A stretch of DNA of 64,000 nt from Dietzia sp. JS16-p6b (GTDB lineage: Bacteria; Actinomycetota; Actinomycetes; Mycobacteriales; Mycobacteriaceae), in the NCBI RefSeq assembly GCF_003052165.1, contig NZ_CP024869.1:248001-312000 (forward strand), read 5' to 3'. Shown piece after piece: positions 45,677 to 55,278 of the stretch. How positions within the stretch are numbered: the stretch's first letter is position 1; every line of letters begins with the position of its first letter. The position numbers were made by a program, and so were the translations under genes. The notes beneath the pieces are model-generated. The model was not told the origin of the DNA. It did not search any database and saw only the letters and a program-made list of their open reading frames with translations.

Positions 45677-46591
45677 TCAGAGCCAGGCGACGTGCGGGGC
45701 GAGCACCGCGTAACCCACGAACGCGACGACGTCCAGGAGTGTGTGCGCCAGGATGAGCGGCCACAGCCGTCGGGTCCGCATCCACCACAGGGCGAACACG
45801 ATCCCCATCGCGAGGTTGCCCAGCCCCCCGCCGAAGCCCTGATAGAGGTGGTAGGACCCCCTCAACAGCGCGGTGCCCACGAGTGCGACGGCGGGCGGGA
45901 TCCCGAGTTGGCGCAGGCGCACGAGCAGATAACCCACAACGAGGATCTCCTCGGCGGCACCGTTGCCCGCGGCCGACAGGACCAGCACGATCGGGCGCCA
46001 CCACGTCTCCGTGAGTCCGGACCCCGCCACCTGCAGGTTGATCCCCGCCGCCACAGCGCCCAGGTAGAACGCGAGCCCGGGGATGCCGATCACGGCGGCC
46101 AGGGCGATCCCCCACGCGATCTGCCGGCCGGCGCGGTCCCGGACGAGCCCGACCGCCCGGGGGCCGAGCCCGGAGTGCGCGAGCAGGACCAGCGGCAGCA
46201 CCGACCACGCCAGTAACCGCAGTACCGCGAGGAGCTGGTACGCCACATCGAGCCACGCGTGCTCCGAGCGCGAGGGGTTGAGGGTGGCGGTCTGTCCCGC
46301 CAGGGGTTCCGGGGCGAGCAGCGCCGACGCGAGATCGAGGACCGAATACAGGCCGGCCAGGCCGAAGGTCACCAGGAGGACGACGACGAGTTCGACCACC
46401 AACAGCCGGCGGGTGCGGGGGTCGGTGACCGGGTCGTACCTCGAGGCGTAGCACCGGAACGCCTCCCGCGGCGAGAGCGCCCGCCGCGCGCGACCCGCCG
46501 CCCGTCGCGCACGGCCTGTCGGCCGCGGCCCGCGGCCTGTCCCTGGGTGATCCCGGCCCGCCGCGGGGACGCGGCCCTCCCCCTCGTTCAC
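45677..46591 (-). CDS. CPBP-family intramembrane metalloprotease
   Basis: A 304-residue protein with about seven hydrophobic helices. The CPBP (CAAX-protease-like) motifs appear as AAEEILVVGYLL near residue 218, YHLYQGFGGGLGN near residue 251, and LAHTLLDVVAF near residue 285, giving the Glu-Glu and two His residues. Substrates of these bacterial proteases are mostly unknown. The GTG start overlaps the stop of the upstream gene by 4 bases, so the two form an operon. Confidence 0.85.
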   Translation of the reverse strand: MNEGEGRVPAAGRDHPGTGRGPRPTGRARRAAGRARRALSPREAFRCYASRYDPVTDPRTRRLLVVELVVVLLVTFGLAGLYSVLDLASALLAPEPLAGQTATLNPSRSEHAWLDVAYQLLAVLRLLAWSVLPLVLLAHSGLGPRAVGLVRDRAGRQIAWGIALAAVIGIPGLAFYLGAVAAGINLQVAGSGLTETWWRPIVLVLSAAGNGAAEEILVVGYLLVRLRQLGIPPAVALVGTALLRGSYHLYQGFGGGLGNLAMGIVFALWWMRTRRLWPLILAHTLLDVVAFVGYAVLAPHVAWL

Positions 46592-47277
46592 CCGGGCAAC
46601 CGGATGTCGCCGACGATCCGGTCCATCCAGCGGGGGCCGGGGGTCGACTGCTGGGCGGTGGTCACGTACGCGACCCACCACCGCCGTCCCTCGGAACCGA
46701 ACACGGCGGCGTAGACCAACCCCCCGGCGGTGGCGTCCTCGGGGTCGTGGGGCGCCAGGACGTACGAGACGGCGACCCCGGTACCGGCCTCGTTGCGGAC
46801 ATCGGTGACGCGCAGTTCGTCGCGGGTCCCCGTGACCCCCATCAGGTAGAGCTGGATGGTCTCCGCCAGCGCGGTGGCGGCACCCTGGTCGTCGGCGATC
46901 GCTGCCGCGGCGATACCGGGCTCGAGCACACCCGCGATGATCCGGGTGTCGAGCGCGTTCCCCGAGCCCACCGGGACCATCTGCACGGAGCCGATCTCCG
47001 GTCGGCCGACGATCTGCCAGCCGATCGGGACGGCGATGTCGAGACCGGACTCCTCGTCCAGGTGATGGGCGCCGTGCAGAGTCGAGTCCCGGGGCAGCAC
47101 CGAGGCGGGATCCGTCGCGACCGCCGTGATGAGAAGGGCGACCAGCATCGCCAGCGCCACGTGGATCGTGCGCGGGCCACGCTTCTCCTCCGGCGTGAGG
47201 TGAGAGGCGTCGGGCGCATCGGGGGAATCGTCCGGGGCGGGAGCCTGATCGGATGCGGGGGAGTCGTCGGAACCCAT
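46588..47277 (-). CDS. Membrane-anchored hypothetical protein
   Basis: A 229-residue protein. The first 37 residues are acidic and cytosolic. One helix spans about residues 38-54 (IHVALAMLVALLITAVA). The remainder is an outside domain resembling the lipoprotein LpqN-type fold (SGLDIAVPIGWQIVGRPEIG, later RWWVAYVTTAQQ), in which family a short ligand pocket is typical; this is a weak match. It is translationally coupled to the CPBP protease downstream, so it may be its partner or substrate. Confidence 0.68.
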   Translation of the reverse strand: MGSDDSPASDQAPAPDDSPDAPDASHLTPEEKRGPRTIHVALAMLVALLITAVATDPASVLPRDSTLHGAHHLDEESGLDIAVPIGWQIVGRPEIGSVQMVPVGSGNALDTRIIAGVLEPGIAAAAIADDQGAATALAETIQLYLMGVTGTRDELRVTDVRNEAGTGVAVSYVLAPHDPEDATAGGLVYAAVFGSEGRRWWVAYVTTAQQSTPGPRWMDRIVGDIRLPG

Positions 47278-47319
47278 CGTCAGGAGAGACTAGCAACGCG
47301 GCGGTGTAGACCTGTGGTC

Positions 47320-47859
47320 ATGACGGTCTCACTCGAACTGCTCAGTCGCGGCCCCTCCCGTCCCGATCTCCTGGAGGACCTCGTGGTGACCGCGTCGGGG
47401 CTCGCGGGGGCACTGTCCCGGTGGTCGGTCGCGGACCCGGTCGAGGTGCCGGCGGATCCGGACCTCGGCCTTCCACACCTCGATGCCGTCGCCGCGGTGC
47501 TGGCGGCCGACACGGCGGCGGTGATCGAGGTCGCGACAGGTCTGCGTGGGCCGGGGCCCGCCGCCGACCGGTTGGTCGATCTGCTCGCATTGGCCGCCCA
47601 TTCCGGCGTCGGATTCGGCTCGGGCCTGATCCCGCGGTGCACGGATGCCGGTGAGGTGTGGGCCCTGCTCGCGGGCGCGGTCGCGGCGATGACCGGGGGA
47701 GACGTCCGGGCCGCACTCGCCGACCCCGACCCGGCCGCTCTCGTCGGCCTGCCGCGGGCCGCACGGGAGGCGGTCCGGGACGTCGTGACGTGCGCCGTGG
47801 TGCCCGAGGGGTCCGTCGACGAGGTCTCCGCAGACCTCGCGTCGGTTCGTCGGGCCTGA
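47320..47859 (+). CDS. Hypothetical cytosolic protein
   Basis: A 179-residue, Ala/Val/Asp-rich helical protein. No domain recognised. The sequence has an even spread of hydrophobic and acidic residues and ordinary high-GC codon use, so it looks like a real gene. It lies 20 bases before pheA and on the same strand. No ribosome binding site is seen at the ATG. Confidence 0.65.
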   Translation: MTVSLELLSRGPSRPDLLEDLVVTASGLAGALSRWSVADPVEVPADPDLGLPHLDAVAAVLAADTAAVIEVATGLRGPGPAADRLVDLLALAAHSGVGFGSGLIPRCTDAGEVWALLAGAVAAMTGGDVRAALADPDPAALVGLPRAAREAVRDVVTCAVVPEGSVDEVSADLASVRRA

Positions 47860-47879
47860 CGCTGGCTAGTCTTGTCGTC

Positions 47880-48857
47880 GTGGTCACCGTCGCCTACCTG
47901 GGCCCGCCCGGAACCTTCACCGATGCCGCCCTGCACCGCCTGCGCGCGGACGCGCACACCTCGGCGCTGCTCGCCGGCGCCCGGGCCGTCCCGGCCGGCA
48001 CGCCGGACGAGGCGCTGGCCATGGTGCGGGACGGTGCGGCCGACTACGCCTGCGTGCCGTTCGAGAACTCGGTCGACGGCACCGTCAACCCCACCGGTGA
48101 CGCGCTCGCCGCGGGGCGGCGGTTGCAGATCCTCGCCGAGACGGAGCTCGACGTGGTGTTCTCCATCCTCGTCCGGCCCGGCACGGTCGCCGAGGACGTC
48201 CGGGTCCTGCGGACCCACCCGATCGCCGCAGCGCAGGTACGCCGCTGGGTCGGCGTGAACCTCCCCCGGGCCCACATCGAGACCACCTCGTCCACCGCCG
48301 CCGGCGCCGAGCAGGTGGCGGCGGGGGACGCCGACGCCACGGCCGCGCCCGCCCGAGCGGGCGAGATCAACGGACTGGTCCCACTCGCGGAGAACGTGGC
48401 CGACGTGGGCGGGGCCCGCACCCGGTTCGTCCTGGTGGGGCGGCCCGCACCACCGCTCGGGCGCACGGGCCACGATCGGACCTGCGTGGTCTTCGGACTG
48501 CCGCACGAGCCCAACGCGCTCGTCCAGGCCTTGACGGAGCTGTCGATCCGCGGCATCGACCTCACCCGGATCGGCTCGCGACCGACCCGCGTCGAGCGGT
48601 TCACCTACCTCTTCCACGTGGACCTCGTCGGGCACATCGACGATCCCGTGGTGGCCGAGGCGCTGGCGGCACTGCACCACCGGACCGCCGACCTGCGCTT
48701 CCTCGGATCGTGGCCGGTGGCGGACGGGGTCGGAGCCGGTGCCGCGCCCCCGGATCGATCCGAGGCGATCCACTGGATCGACGGTCTCCGGCACGGGGTC
48801 GACGAACCAGGGGCCGGCGGACGAGGCACTCATCGGCAGGAGGGCCTCGACCCGTGA
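47880..48857 (+). CDS. pheA: Prephenate dehydratase
   Basis: A 325-residue enzyme that makes phenylpyruvate from prephenate in phenylalanine synthesis. The catalytic domain opens VAYLGPPGTFTDAAL and carries VPFENSVDGTVNPT and the GGARTRFVLVG signature (Thr-Arg-Phe). The ACT domain from about residue 200 carries GIDLTRIGSRPTR, the usual phenylalanine-binding region, so feedback inhibition is expected. TAGTCT at 47867-47872 lies 7 nt before the GTG start. Its last bases overlap the next gene, as in mycobacteria. Confidence 0.95.
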   Translation: MVTVAYLGPPGTFTDAALHRLRADAHTSALLAGARAVPAGTPDEALAMVRDGAADYACVPFENSVDGTVNPTGDALAAGRRLQILAETELDVVFSILVRPGTVAEDVRVLRTHPIAAAQVRRWVGVNLPRAHIETTSSTAAGAEQVAAGDADATAAPARAGEINGLVPLAENVADVGGARTRFVLVGRPAPPLGRTGHDRTCVVFGLPHEPNALVQALTELSIRGIDLTRIGSRPTRVERFTYLFHVDLVGHIDDPVVAEALAALHHRTADLRFLGSWPVADGVGAGAAPPDRSEAIHWIDGLRHGVDEPGAGGRGTHRQEGLDP

Positions 48858-49486
48858 GCGCGCGACTACATCTGGTCCGGCACGGTCAGACCCCGTCGAA
48901 CGTCGCCGGCGCCCTGGACACGGCGCTTCCCGGCGCCCCCCTCACCGACCTCGGGCGGGACCAGGCACGGACGGTCGGGGCGGAGTTCGCCGCGTCGGAC
49001 ATCGCACCGAGGGTGATCCTCAGCTCCGAGGCGGCGCGTGCCCGCGAGACCGCCGGACTGATAGCCGAGGCGACGGGTCTGCCCACGCAGGCCGTGCCGG
49101 GAATGTACGAGGTACAGGCCGGGCAGTTCGAGATGCGGACCGGGAGCGAGGCGCTGCTGGCGTACAACCGGCTCGTGCGCGACTGGCTGGAGGACGGCGT
49201 CCTCACCTCGAGCCTGCCGGGGGGCGAGAGCGCGTTGGCCGTGCAGGAGCGCGCGATGCCGGTGGTGTCCGAGCTGCGGGAGAGTCACCTGGACAACGGG
49301 ACCGACGTGGTCCTGGTGGTCCACGGCACCCTCATGCGGATGATCGCCGTGTTCGCCGGCGCCGTCCCCTCACAGTGGGCGTTGGTCAACCGGATCCCCA
49401 ACTGCGGGGTCATCGAATTGGCGCCGGACGGCGGCGGGTGGTCCTGCGAGCGGTGGGGCGATCACCTGGGCCGCCCGCCGTTCTGA
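48854..49486 (+). CDS. Histidine phosphatase (phosphoglycerate mutase-like)
   Basis: A 210-residue protein of the histidine phosphatase superfamily. The phosphohistidine motif is HLVRHGQTPSN near residue 6, and the second conserved His is in VVLVVHGTLMRM near residue 154. The GTG start shares 4 bases with the pheA stop. A matching pair occurs in mycobacteria next to pheA. The substrate is unknown. Confidence 0.9.
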   Translation: MSARLHLVRHGQTPSNVAGALDTALPGAPLTDLGRDQARTVGAEFAASDIAPRVILSSEAARARETAGLIAEATGLPTQAVPGMYEVQAGQFEMRTGSEALLAYNRLVRDWLEDGVLTSSLPGGESALAVQERAMPVVSELRESHLDNGTDVVLVVHGTLMRMIAVFAGAVPSQWALVNRIPNCGVIELAPDGGGWSCERWGDHLGRPPF

Positions 49487-49526
49487 CGGACGCGCGGGCG
49501 GTGGGTGACCCGACGGGGGAGCCCGG

Positions 49527-49877
49527 TCAGCCCCAGCCCAGGGCGTGGAGAGTGTGCTCCTCGATCCCGAAGTGGTGGGCGATCTCGTGGATGACCGTCA
49601 CCGCCACCTCGTGGACCAACTGCTCCTCGGTGGAGCAGAAGTCGCACAGCGCGCCCCGGTAGATCGTGATGGTGTCGGGGAGGAAACCCGAGTAGGTGGT
49701 GTCGCGCTCGGTCAGCGCCACCCCCTCGTACAGTCCCAGGAGCCCCGGCTCGTCCGGGTGGCGGTCGGCGATGAGCACCACCACGTTGTCCATCGCGGAG
49801 AACAGCGCGTCCGGTACGGAATCGAGCGCGTCGTCGACCAGCGCCTCGAAGCGGGACTCGGTCACGACGATGCTCAC
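49527..49877 (-). CDS. Zincin-like metallopeptidase family protein
   Basis: A 116-residue protein of the DUF1025 (PF06262) zincin-like family. The HExxH site is VIHEIAHHFGIEEHTLHALG near residue 96. A small family with unknown substrates, conserved in actinobacteria. The GTG start overlaps the stop of the septum-formation-type gene by 4 bases, so both belong to one operon. Confidence 0.9.
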   Translation of the reverse strand: MSIVVTESRFEALVDDALDSVPDALFSAMDNVVVLIADRHPDEPGLLGLYEGVALTERDTTYSGFLPDTITIYRGALCDFCSTEEQLVHEVAVTVIHEIAHHFGIEEHTLHALGWG

Positions 49878-50998
49878 GGCGTGCCCCCGGGGATCGGGAC
49901 GGACACGGTCCCCGGATCGGCGTCTGTCGGAGTCCCGGGAGTCCCCTGACCGACGCCGGGTGGTGGCACCTCGGTGGTGGTGGGGGGCACCGGGGTGGAA
50001 CCGTCGATCAGGACCCCCTGCCGGGCGGAGCCGCGCAGCACCGCGAACGGCCCGGGATCGGCGGCCCGCATCAACCCGCAGTTGACGGTGCGGCTCCCCG
50101 TGGCCCACGAGATCTGCGAGATCGGATTGACCAGCGTGGAGATGAGGGTGGTCTGGCGCAGGGCCTCCCCGTCGCCGAGGTATGCGACCCCGGCCGCGAG
50201 GCAGGCGTCCGCGGTGAGCTCGGACTGCACCCTCGGCTCGGGCGGGTTCGGTTCCTCCGGGAAGAGGCCCGAGACGTCGACATCGGAGACCACTTCGATG
50301 GAGTGGTCCTCCGAACACGGCACGGGCGCACCGGGCAAACCCTCGTCGGTGAATCCGAGGCAGGTGCCCGGGTCCCACCGCCGGTGCTGGTCCGCCTCCG
50401 CGAACACCCCTGTCGAGGTGGTCGAGCGCCCGTCGAGCTCAGCGGCGGCGACCCCGCACAACACCGAGTGGTCGCCCTTGTCCCACCCCTCCTCGGACGG
50501 CGGCACGACCAACCCGGTGAACCGGCCCGCCGGGTCGACCTCCCGGCCGCCCGCGTAGCGGGTGATCATCGGTAGACACCGATCGCTGCCGATCGGGGCC
50601 AGCCTCGTGGTGTCCGGCAACGGGGTGTTCTCACCGAACCCGGGTACCCCGGAGAGGTCGATCCGGCCGGCGACCTCGAAGCGGTGGGGCTCCTCGCAGT
50701 CGACGGTGGTGAACGCCGTGACGCGGTCGGAGGCGTCGACCTGCCATGTCAGGCACGTTCCCGGGGCCGCGTCGGCGTAGGCGGGCCCGGACAGGGTCCT
50801 CGGGTCGACCTGCGGGACGATCGCCGCGATCCGTTCCGCCGTCGCGGAGTTGGGATCCCCCATCGCCGAGGCCATGAGGCCACCGGTGATCGCCCCACCG
50901 GACAGGATCGCGACGAGTGAGGCCATGACCGCACCCCGGGTCCGGAGCAGTGGCCGGCCCGGGTGTGGTGATCGCGAGGAAGTGATCATCACGTCCAT
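49874..50998 (-). CDS. Septum-formation domain membrane protein
   Basis: A 374-residue protein with a membrane helix near residues 23-47. The outside part contains two Cys-rich septum-formation (PF13845-like) domains: the first has TCLTWQVDASDRVTAFTTVDCEEPHRFEV, abbreviated TCLTWQ to CEEPHRFE, and the second GTCLGF to CSEDHSIEV. The C-terminus is Pro/Thr-rich. It is the counterpart of mycobacterial Rv3835, next to serS in that genome as here. A role at the septum is only implied by the domain name. The start could also be the ATG 12 bases inside. Confidence 0.85.
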   Translation of the reverse strand: MDVMITSSRSPHPGRPLLRTRGAVMASLVAILSGGAITGGLMASAMGDPNSATAERIAAIVPQVDPRTLSGPAYADAAPGTCLTWQVDASDRVTAFTTVDCEEPHRFEVAGRIDLSGVPGFGENTPLPDTTRLAPIGSDRCLPMITRYAGGREVDPAGRFTGLVVPPSEEGWDKGDHSVLCGVAAAELDGRSTTSTGVFAEADQHRRWDPGTCLGFTDEGLPGAPVPCSEDHSIEVVSDVDVSGLFPEEPNPPEPRVQSELTADACLAAGVAYLGDGEALRQTTLISTLVNPISQISWATGSRTVNCGLMRAADPGPFAVLRGSARQGVLIDGSTPVPPTTTEVPPPGVGQGTPGTPTDADPGTVSVPIPGGTP

Positions 50999-51035
50999 GA
51001 TGCCGCAACTTCGTCGCCCCGATAGGATTCAGGGC

Positions 51036-51479
51036 ATGAGCGGACAGAACCGAGACGAGGCCGGCGGGCCGGACAGCGGAACCCGCGCGCCGCGCGAGGG
51101 GGTCGACCCCGAGGTCCTCGAGTTCGCACAGATGCTCTTCCAGCTCGCCCGGGACGGGGAGACCGAGCGGTTGGCCGTCTACGTCGACGCGGGGGTGAGC
51201 CCGGACCTCACGAACGAACGCGGTGACGCGCTACTCATGCTGGCCGCCTACAACGGGCACCCCGACACCGTCCGGGCCCTGCTCGCCCGCGGCGCGGAAG
51301 TCGACCGCGCGAACGACCGTGGTCAGACCCCGCTCGCGGGCGCGGTGTTCAAGGGGTACGGCGAGGTGGTGCGCGTGTTGTTCGAGGGCGGGGCGGATCC
51401 CCACGGCGGCACCCCCACGGCGGTCGACACCGCCCGGATGTTCGAGAAGGACGCCTTCCTCGAGCTGTTCGGGGTCTGA
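51036..51479 (+). CDS. Ankyrin-repeat protein
   Basis: A 147-residue protein with about three ankyrin repeats from residue 45, with [20 protein letters not shown] and [20 protein letters not shown] as the clearest. Such proteins bind a partner protein, which is unknown. TAGGAT at 51023-51028 lies 7 nt before the ATG, so it is leaderless and divergent from the septum-formation-type gene. It lies just before serS. Confidence 0.88.
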   Translation: MSGQNRDEAGGPDSGTRAPREGVDPEVLEFAQMLFQLARDGETERLAVYVDAGVSPDLTNERGDALLMLAAYNGHPDTVRALLARGAEVDRANDRGQTPLAGAVFKGYGEVVRVLFEGGADPHGGTPTAVDTARMFEKDAFLELFGV

Positions 51480-51567
51480 CCCGACCCGTCGGCGCCGCCG
51501 GGTGGTGGCCCACGTGGGGTCGGACAGCCGATCCGGGTGGGCAGACCGGGCCGCTAGGCTGGTCGCC

Positions 51568-52827
51568 GTGATCGATCTCAAGCTCCTTCGCGAGAACCCC
51601 GACCTCGTCCGCGATTCCCAGCGCACCCGTGGCGAGGACCCCGCGCTGGTCGACCGACTCCTGGCGGCCGACGAGGCCCGGCGGGCGTCGATCTCCGCGG
51701 CGGACGGGGCGCGCGCCGAGCAGAAGGCGCACGGGAAGAAAGTCGGGCAGGCCTCCCCGGAGGACCGCCCGGCCTTGCTGGAGGCGGCGGGGGCGCTCAA
51801 GCAGGCGGTCAAGGACGCCGAGGAGGCGGAGAGGTCCGCTGCGGCCGAGGTCGACCGGATCCAGCGGATGCTCTCCAACGTGGTGGAGGAGGGCACGCCC
51901 GCCGGCGGCGAGGACGACTTCGTGGAGATCGAGCGGATCGGGCAGATCCCCGCCTTCGACTTCGAGCCGAAGGACCACCTCGAGCTCGGCGAGAGCCTTG
52001 GCCTGCTGGACATGGAACGCGGCGCCAAGGTGTCGGGTGCGCGCTTCTACTTCCTGACCGGGTACGGCGCTCTCCTGCAGTTGGGCATGCTGCAGCTGGC
52101 GGCGCAGAAGGCCACCGCCAACGGCTTCACGCTGATGATCCCTCCGGTCCTGGTGCGCCCGGAGATCATGCAGGGCACCGGATTCCTCGGCGCGCACGCC
52201 GACGAGGTCTACCGGCTCGAGGCCGACGACCTCTATCTGGTGGGTACCTCGGAGGTCGCACTCGCCGGCTACCACCAGGGCGAGATCCTGGACCTGGCGG
52301 ACGGTCCCAAGCGCTACGTCGGCTGGTCCTCCTGCTTCCGGCGCGAGGCCGGCAGCCACGGCAAGGACACCCGCGGCATCATCCGCGTGCACCAGTTCGA
52401 CAAGGTCGAGATGTTCTCCTGGTGCACCCCGGAGGAGGCGCATGAGGAGCACCTGCGGTTGCTGGCGTTCGAGAAGGAGATGCTGCAGGCCATGGGTCTG
52501 CCGTTCCGGGTGATCGACATCGCCGGCGGGGATCTCGGATCGTCTGCCGCCCGGAAGTACGACTGTGAGGCGTGGGTGCCGACCCAGGGTGCCTACCGGG
52601 AGCTCACGTCCACGTCCAACTGCACGACCTTCCAGGCCCGCCGGCTGGGAGTGCGCTACCGGGACGCCAGCGGCAAGCCGCAGACGGCCGCCACGCTCAA
52701 CGGCACGCTGGCCACCACGCGGTGGCTCGTGGCGATCCTCGAGAACCACCAGCAGGCGGACGGCTCCGTCGTGGTGCCCGAGGCGCTGCGTCCCTTCGTC
52801 GGCCGGGACGTGCTCGAGCCCCGGTAG
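51568..52827 (+). CDS. serS: Seryl-tRNA synthetase
   Basis: A 419-residue class II synthetase that charges tRNA-Ser. An N-terminal coiled-coil arm spans about residues 25-100. Class II motif 2 is [20 protein letters not shown] near residue 256 and motif 3 is [20 protein letters not shown] near residue 378. The length is normal. TAGGCT at 51555-51560 lies 7 nt before the GTG start. Confidence 0.98.
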   Translation: MIDLKLLRENPDLVRDSQRTRGEDPALVDRLLAADEARRASISAADGARAEQKAHGKKVGQASPEDRPALLEAAGALKQAVKDAEEAERSAAAEVDRIQRMLSNVVEEGTPAGGEDDFVEIERIGQIPAFDFEPKDHLELGESLGLLDMERGAKVSGARFYFLTGYGALLQLGMLQLAAQKATANGFTLMIPPVLVRPEIMQGTGFLGAHADEVYRLEADDLYLVGTSEVALAGYHQGEILDLADGPKRYVGWSSCFRREAGSHGKDTRGIIRVHQFDKVEMFSWCTPEEAHEEHLRLLAFEKEMLQAMGLPFRVIDIAGGDLGSSAARKYDCEAWVPTQGAYRELTSTSNCTTFQARRLGVRYRDASGKPQTAATLNGTLATTRWLVAILENHQQADGSVVVPEALRPFVGRDVLEPR

Positions 52828-52872
52828 GCGTCGCTGGCGGGCGCCGCGGCCACACGCCGCCTCAGCGGTAAG

Positions 52873-53403
52873 TCAGGGGCGGAAGAGCATCATGACGCCG
52901 CTCGCACTGGCGCAGGTCCGACCGTCGGTGTTGAGGACCTTGGCCTGCACGACACACGTCGATCGACCCACGTGTTCGACCTCGGCGTGGATGGTCGCCG
53001 GGGTCTTCTCCAGCCGGAGCGCCCGGATGTACCGGACCGTCAGGTCGAGCGTGCTGTAGCCCACGCCCTCGTCGACGGCCGTCGCGGTGGCGTACCCGAG
53101 GGCGGAGTCGACCCATCCCGAGACGATCCCGCCGTGCACCGTTCCCCCGTTGTTCAGGGCCCATTCCCCGGGGGTCGCGGTCAGGGTGACCACGCGTTCG
53201 GCGACCGACGAGAGCGCCAGGCCGAGAGTGTGCGAGCCGGGGGAGAGGTGGTGCTCGCCGTCGACGATCCTCTGCAGCACCTCCAGGCCCGCGTGGGGGC
53301 TGCGGTCGGCCGCGCCGGGAAGCGGCGGCCAGGAGTAGTGGCGACTGTGCGCCGCCGTGTCGACCCGGTCGAAGGGCGCGTCGCGGGCCTCGTCGTCATC
53401 CAC
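52873..53403 (-). CDS. PaaI-family thioesterase
   Basis: A 176-residue hot-dog-fold acyl-CoA thioesterase. The signature GTVHGGIVSGWVDSALGYAT near residue 93 contains the usual His-Gly-Gly, and later strands are typical (LDLTVRYIRALR). The natural substrate is unknown. TAGGTT 7 nt before the GTG suggests a leaderless mRNA. Confidence 0.88.
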   Translation of the reverse strand: MDDDEARDAPFDRVDTAAHSRHYSWPPLPGAADRSPHAGLEVLQRIVDGEHHLSPGSHTLGLALSSVAERVVTLTATPGEWALNNGGTVHGGIVSGWVDSALGYATATAVDEGVGYSTLDLTVRYIRALRLEKTPATIHAEVEHVGRSTCVVQAKVLNTDGRTCASASGVMMLFRP

Positions 53404-53463
53404 GGCGTCGAACCTACCGGCAGCCGGTCACGCCGTTGTGGACGGGCCGCTACGCTGGGGTCC

Positions 53464-54285
53464 GTGGAGCTGCTCTATACGGGGATCATCGGGTTCGCCC
53501 GGGCACTGTTCAAGGTCCAGGGTCTGGACATCACGATGCGCGGAGAGCGCAACTTCCCCGAGGTCGGCGGGGCCGTGGTGGTGATGAACCACACCGGATA
53601 CCTCGACTTCGTCTACGGCGGCATCCCGGCGCGCGTGCACAAGCGGTTCATCCGCTACATGGCCAAGGTCGAGGTGTTCGACCACTCGGTGTCGGGCCCG
53701 ATCATGCGGGAGCTCAAGCACATCCCGGTGGACCGCACGGCCGGAAAGGCCTCGTTCGACGAGGCGGTGGAACGGCTCCGGGCCGGCGAGCTCGTGGGGG
53801 TCTTCCCCGAGGCCACCATCAGCCGCAGCTTCGAGGTCAAGGGTTTCAAGTCGGGTGCGGTCCGGATGGCGCTCGCCGCCGACGTGCCCATCATCACCGT
53901 GACCCTGTGGGGGTCGCAGCGGGTGTGGACCAAGGGTCTGCCCAAGAAGCTCCTGCGTCCGAAGGTGCCGATCATGATGGAGGTCGGCGAACCGATGACG
54001 GCCTACGAGCCGGTGGAGGAGTGCACCCAGGAGCTGCGCGCGCGGGTGCAGTCCACCCTCGAACGACTGCAGGAGGAGTACGCGCAGCGCTACGGCCCGT
54101 ACCCGCCCGGCGCGAACTGGGTTCCCGCCCGCCTCGGGGGGTCCGCCCCGACCCTCGAGGAGGCCACCGCCCTCGACGAGGCCGAGCACGCCGAGCGGAT
54201 GCGCCGACGGGCCGAGAAGATCGTGGACCCGGCCGCCGACGAGTCCGACGCCCCGAAGGGACCGGCCGGCCCGGACGCTCCGTGA
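53464..54285 (+). CDS. 1-acyl-sn-glycerol-3-phosphate acyltransferase-family protein
   Basis: A 273-residue PlsC-type acyltransferase of the inner membrane surface. NHTGYLD near residue 42 gives the His-x4-Asp motif, and GVFPEATISRSF near residue 117 the Glu-containing second block. The C-terminal 50 residues are charged and probably disordered. Mycobacteria have a cluster of such genes at the matching place (Rv3814c-Rv3816c). TACGCT lies 7 nt before the GTG start. The stop overlaps the HAD gene start by 4 bases. Confidence 0.9.
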   Translation: MELLYTGIIGFARALFKVQGLDITMRGERNFPEVGGAVVVMNHTGYLDFVYGGIPARVHKRFIRYMAKVEVFDHSVSGPIMRELKHIPVDRTAGKASFDEAVERLRAGELVGVFPEATISRSFEVKGFKSGAVRMALAADVPIITVTLWGSQRVWTKGLPKKLLRPKVPIMMEVGEPMTAYEPVEECTQELRARVQSTLERLQEEYAQRYGPYPPGANWVPARLGGSAPTLEEATALDEAEHAERMRRRAEKIVDPAADESDAPKGPAGPDAP

Positions 54286-55112
54286 CCCGTTCCAGACCCG
54301 TGCTCGTCGCCACCGACGTCGACGGGACCCTGCTCGGCACCGATGAGCGCGTCCCGGACGCCAACCGGGACGTCGTCGCGGACCTCGTCGCGGACGGCGC
54401 CGTGTTCGTGTTGGCCACCGGGCGCCCCCCGCGATGGCTGGACCAGGTCGTCGACCAGCTGCCCGTGGCGCCACTCGCGGTCTGCGCGAACGGCGCGGTG
54501 ATCATGGACACCGACACCGGTGAGTTCTTGTCGACCCGGCTGCTCGAACCGGACACTCTCGCGGCGATCGACGAGGTCCTGCGCCGCAGGCTCCCGCAGA
54601 GCGGTATCGCGGCCGAACGGCTGGGCACGGATGCGGCGGACGCCGACTTCGTCGCCAGCCCCGACTACGAGCACGCGTGGATCCACCCCGCGCACCTCGA
54701 GGTGGGGCACACCGAGGTGCTCTCCGACCCCGTTCTCAAACTGTTGGCCCGGGTCCCGGGCATGCCCAGCGCCGACATGGTGGCCGCGCTCCGGGGTGAG
54801 GTCGATCATCTGGCCGACGTCACCTATTCCACGACCAACGGGTTGATCGAGTTCGCGGCTCGCGGGGTGACCAAGGCCAGCGGACTGCAGCAGATCGCGG
54901 CCGCCACCGCGGCGTCGACAGCGGCGCCGTCCGCGGTCCCGGTGACGGTCGCCTTCGGCGACATGCCGAACGACCTGGAGATGCTGCGGTGGGCGGACCA
55001 CGGGGTGGCGATGGGGAACGCGATCCCGTCGGTGCACGCCGCCGCCGACGAGATCACCCTGACCAACGACCAGGCGGGGTTGGCGCACGTGTTGCGCCGC
55101 TGGTGGGTCTGA
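54282..55112 (+). CDS. HAD-family hydrolase (Cof type)
   Basis: A 276-residue HAD phosphatase with a C2 cap. Motif I is VATDVDGTLLG near residue 10, motif II is LATGRPPRW, and the metal motif is FGDMPNDLEMLRW near residue 226. Substrates of Cof-type enzymes are often sugar or cofactor phosphates. It overlaps the acyltransferase gene by 4 bases and shares its transcript. The matching gene in M. tuberculosis is Rv3813c. Confidence 0.92.
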   Translation: MTRSRPVLVATDVDGTLLGTDERVPDANRDVVADLVADGAVFVLATGRPPRWLDQVVDQLPVAPLAVCANGAVIMDTDTGEFLSTRLLEPDTLAAIDEVLRRRLPQSGIAAERLGTDAADADFVASPDYEHAWIHPAHLEVGHTEVLSDPVLKLLARVPGMPSADMVAALRGEVDHLADVTYSTTNGLIEFAARGVTKASGLQQIAAATAASTAAPSAVPVTVAFGDMPNDLEMLRWADHGVAMGNAIPSVHAAADEITLTNDQAGLAHVLRRWWV

Positions 55113-55182
55113 GCGGACAGCCCCCGCGCCGGGGTGGCCGGGTCGTGAATCGTCTGCGCGGACCGGTCCCCGCCACTTCCCC

Positions 55183-55224
55183 GGTGTGCCCGCCGCCCCG
55201 TTGACGCCGGGCGGCGGGCACACC
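55183..55224. terminator. Strong bidirectional terminator hairpin
   Basis: A perfect 16-bp inverted repeat pairs 55183-55198 with 55209-55224 around a 10-nt loop. A second 9-bp hairpin (55253-55261 with 55265-55273, 3-nt loop) lies just before the amidase stop. The HAD and amidase genes converge here. Confidence 0.75.
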
Positions 55225-55278
55225 TGGTGGGACCCGGTCCGCGAGTCTGGTCGGCCGACGCTCGGCGTCGGCCGGGGA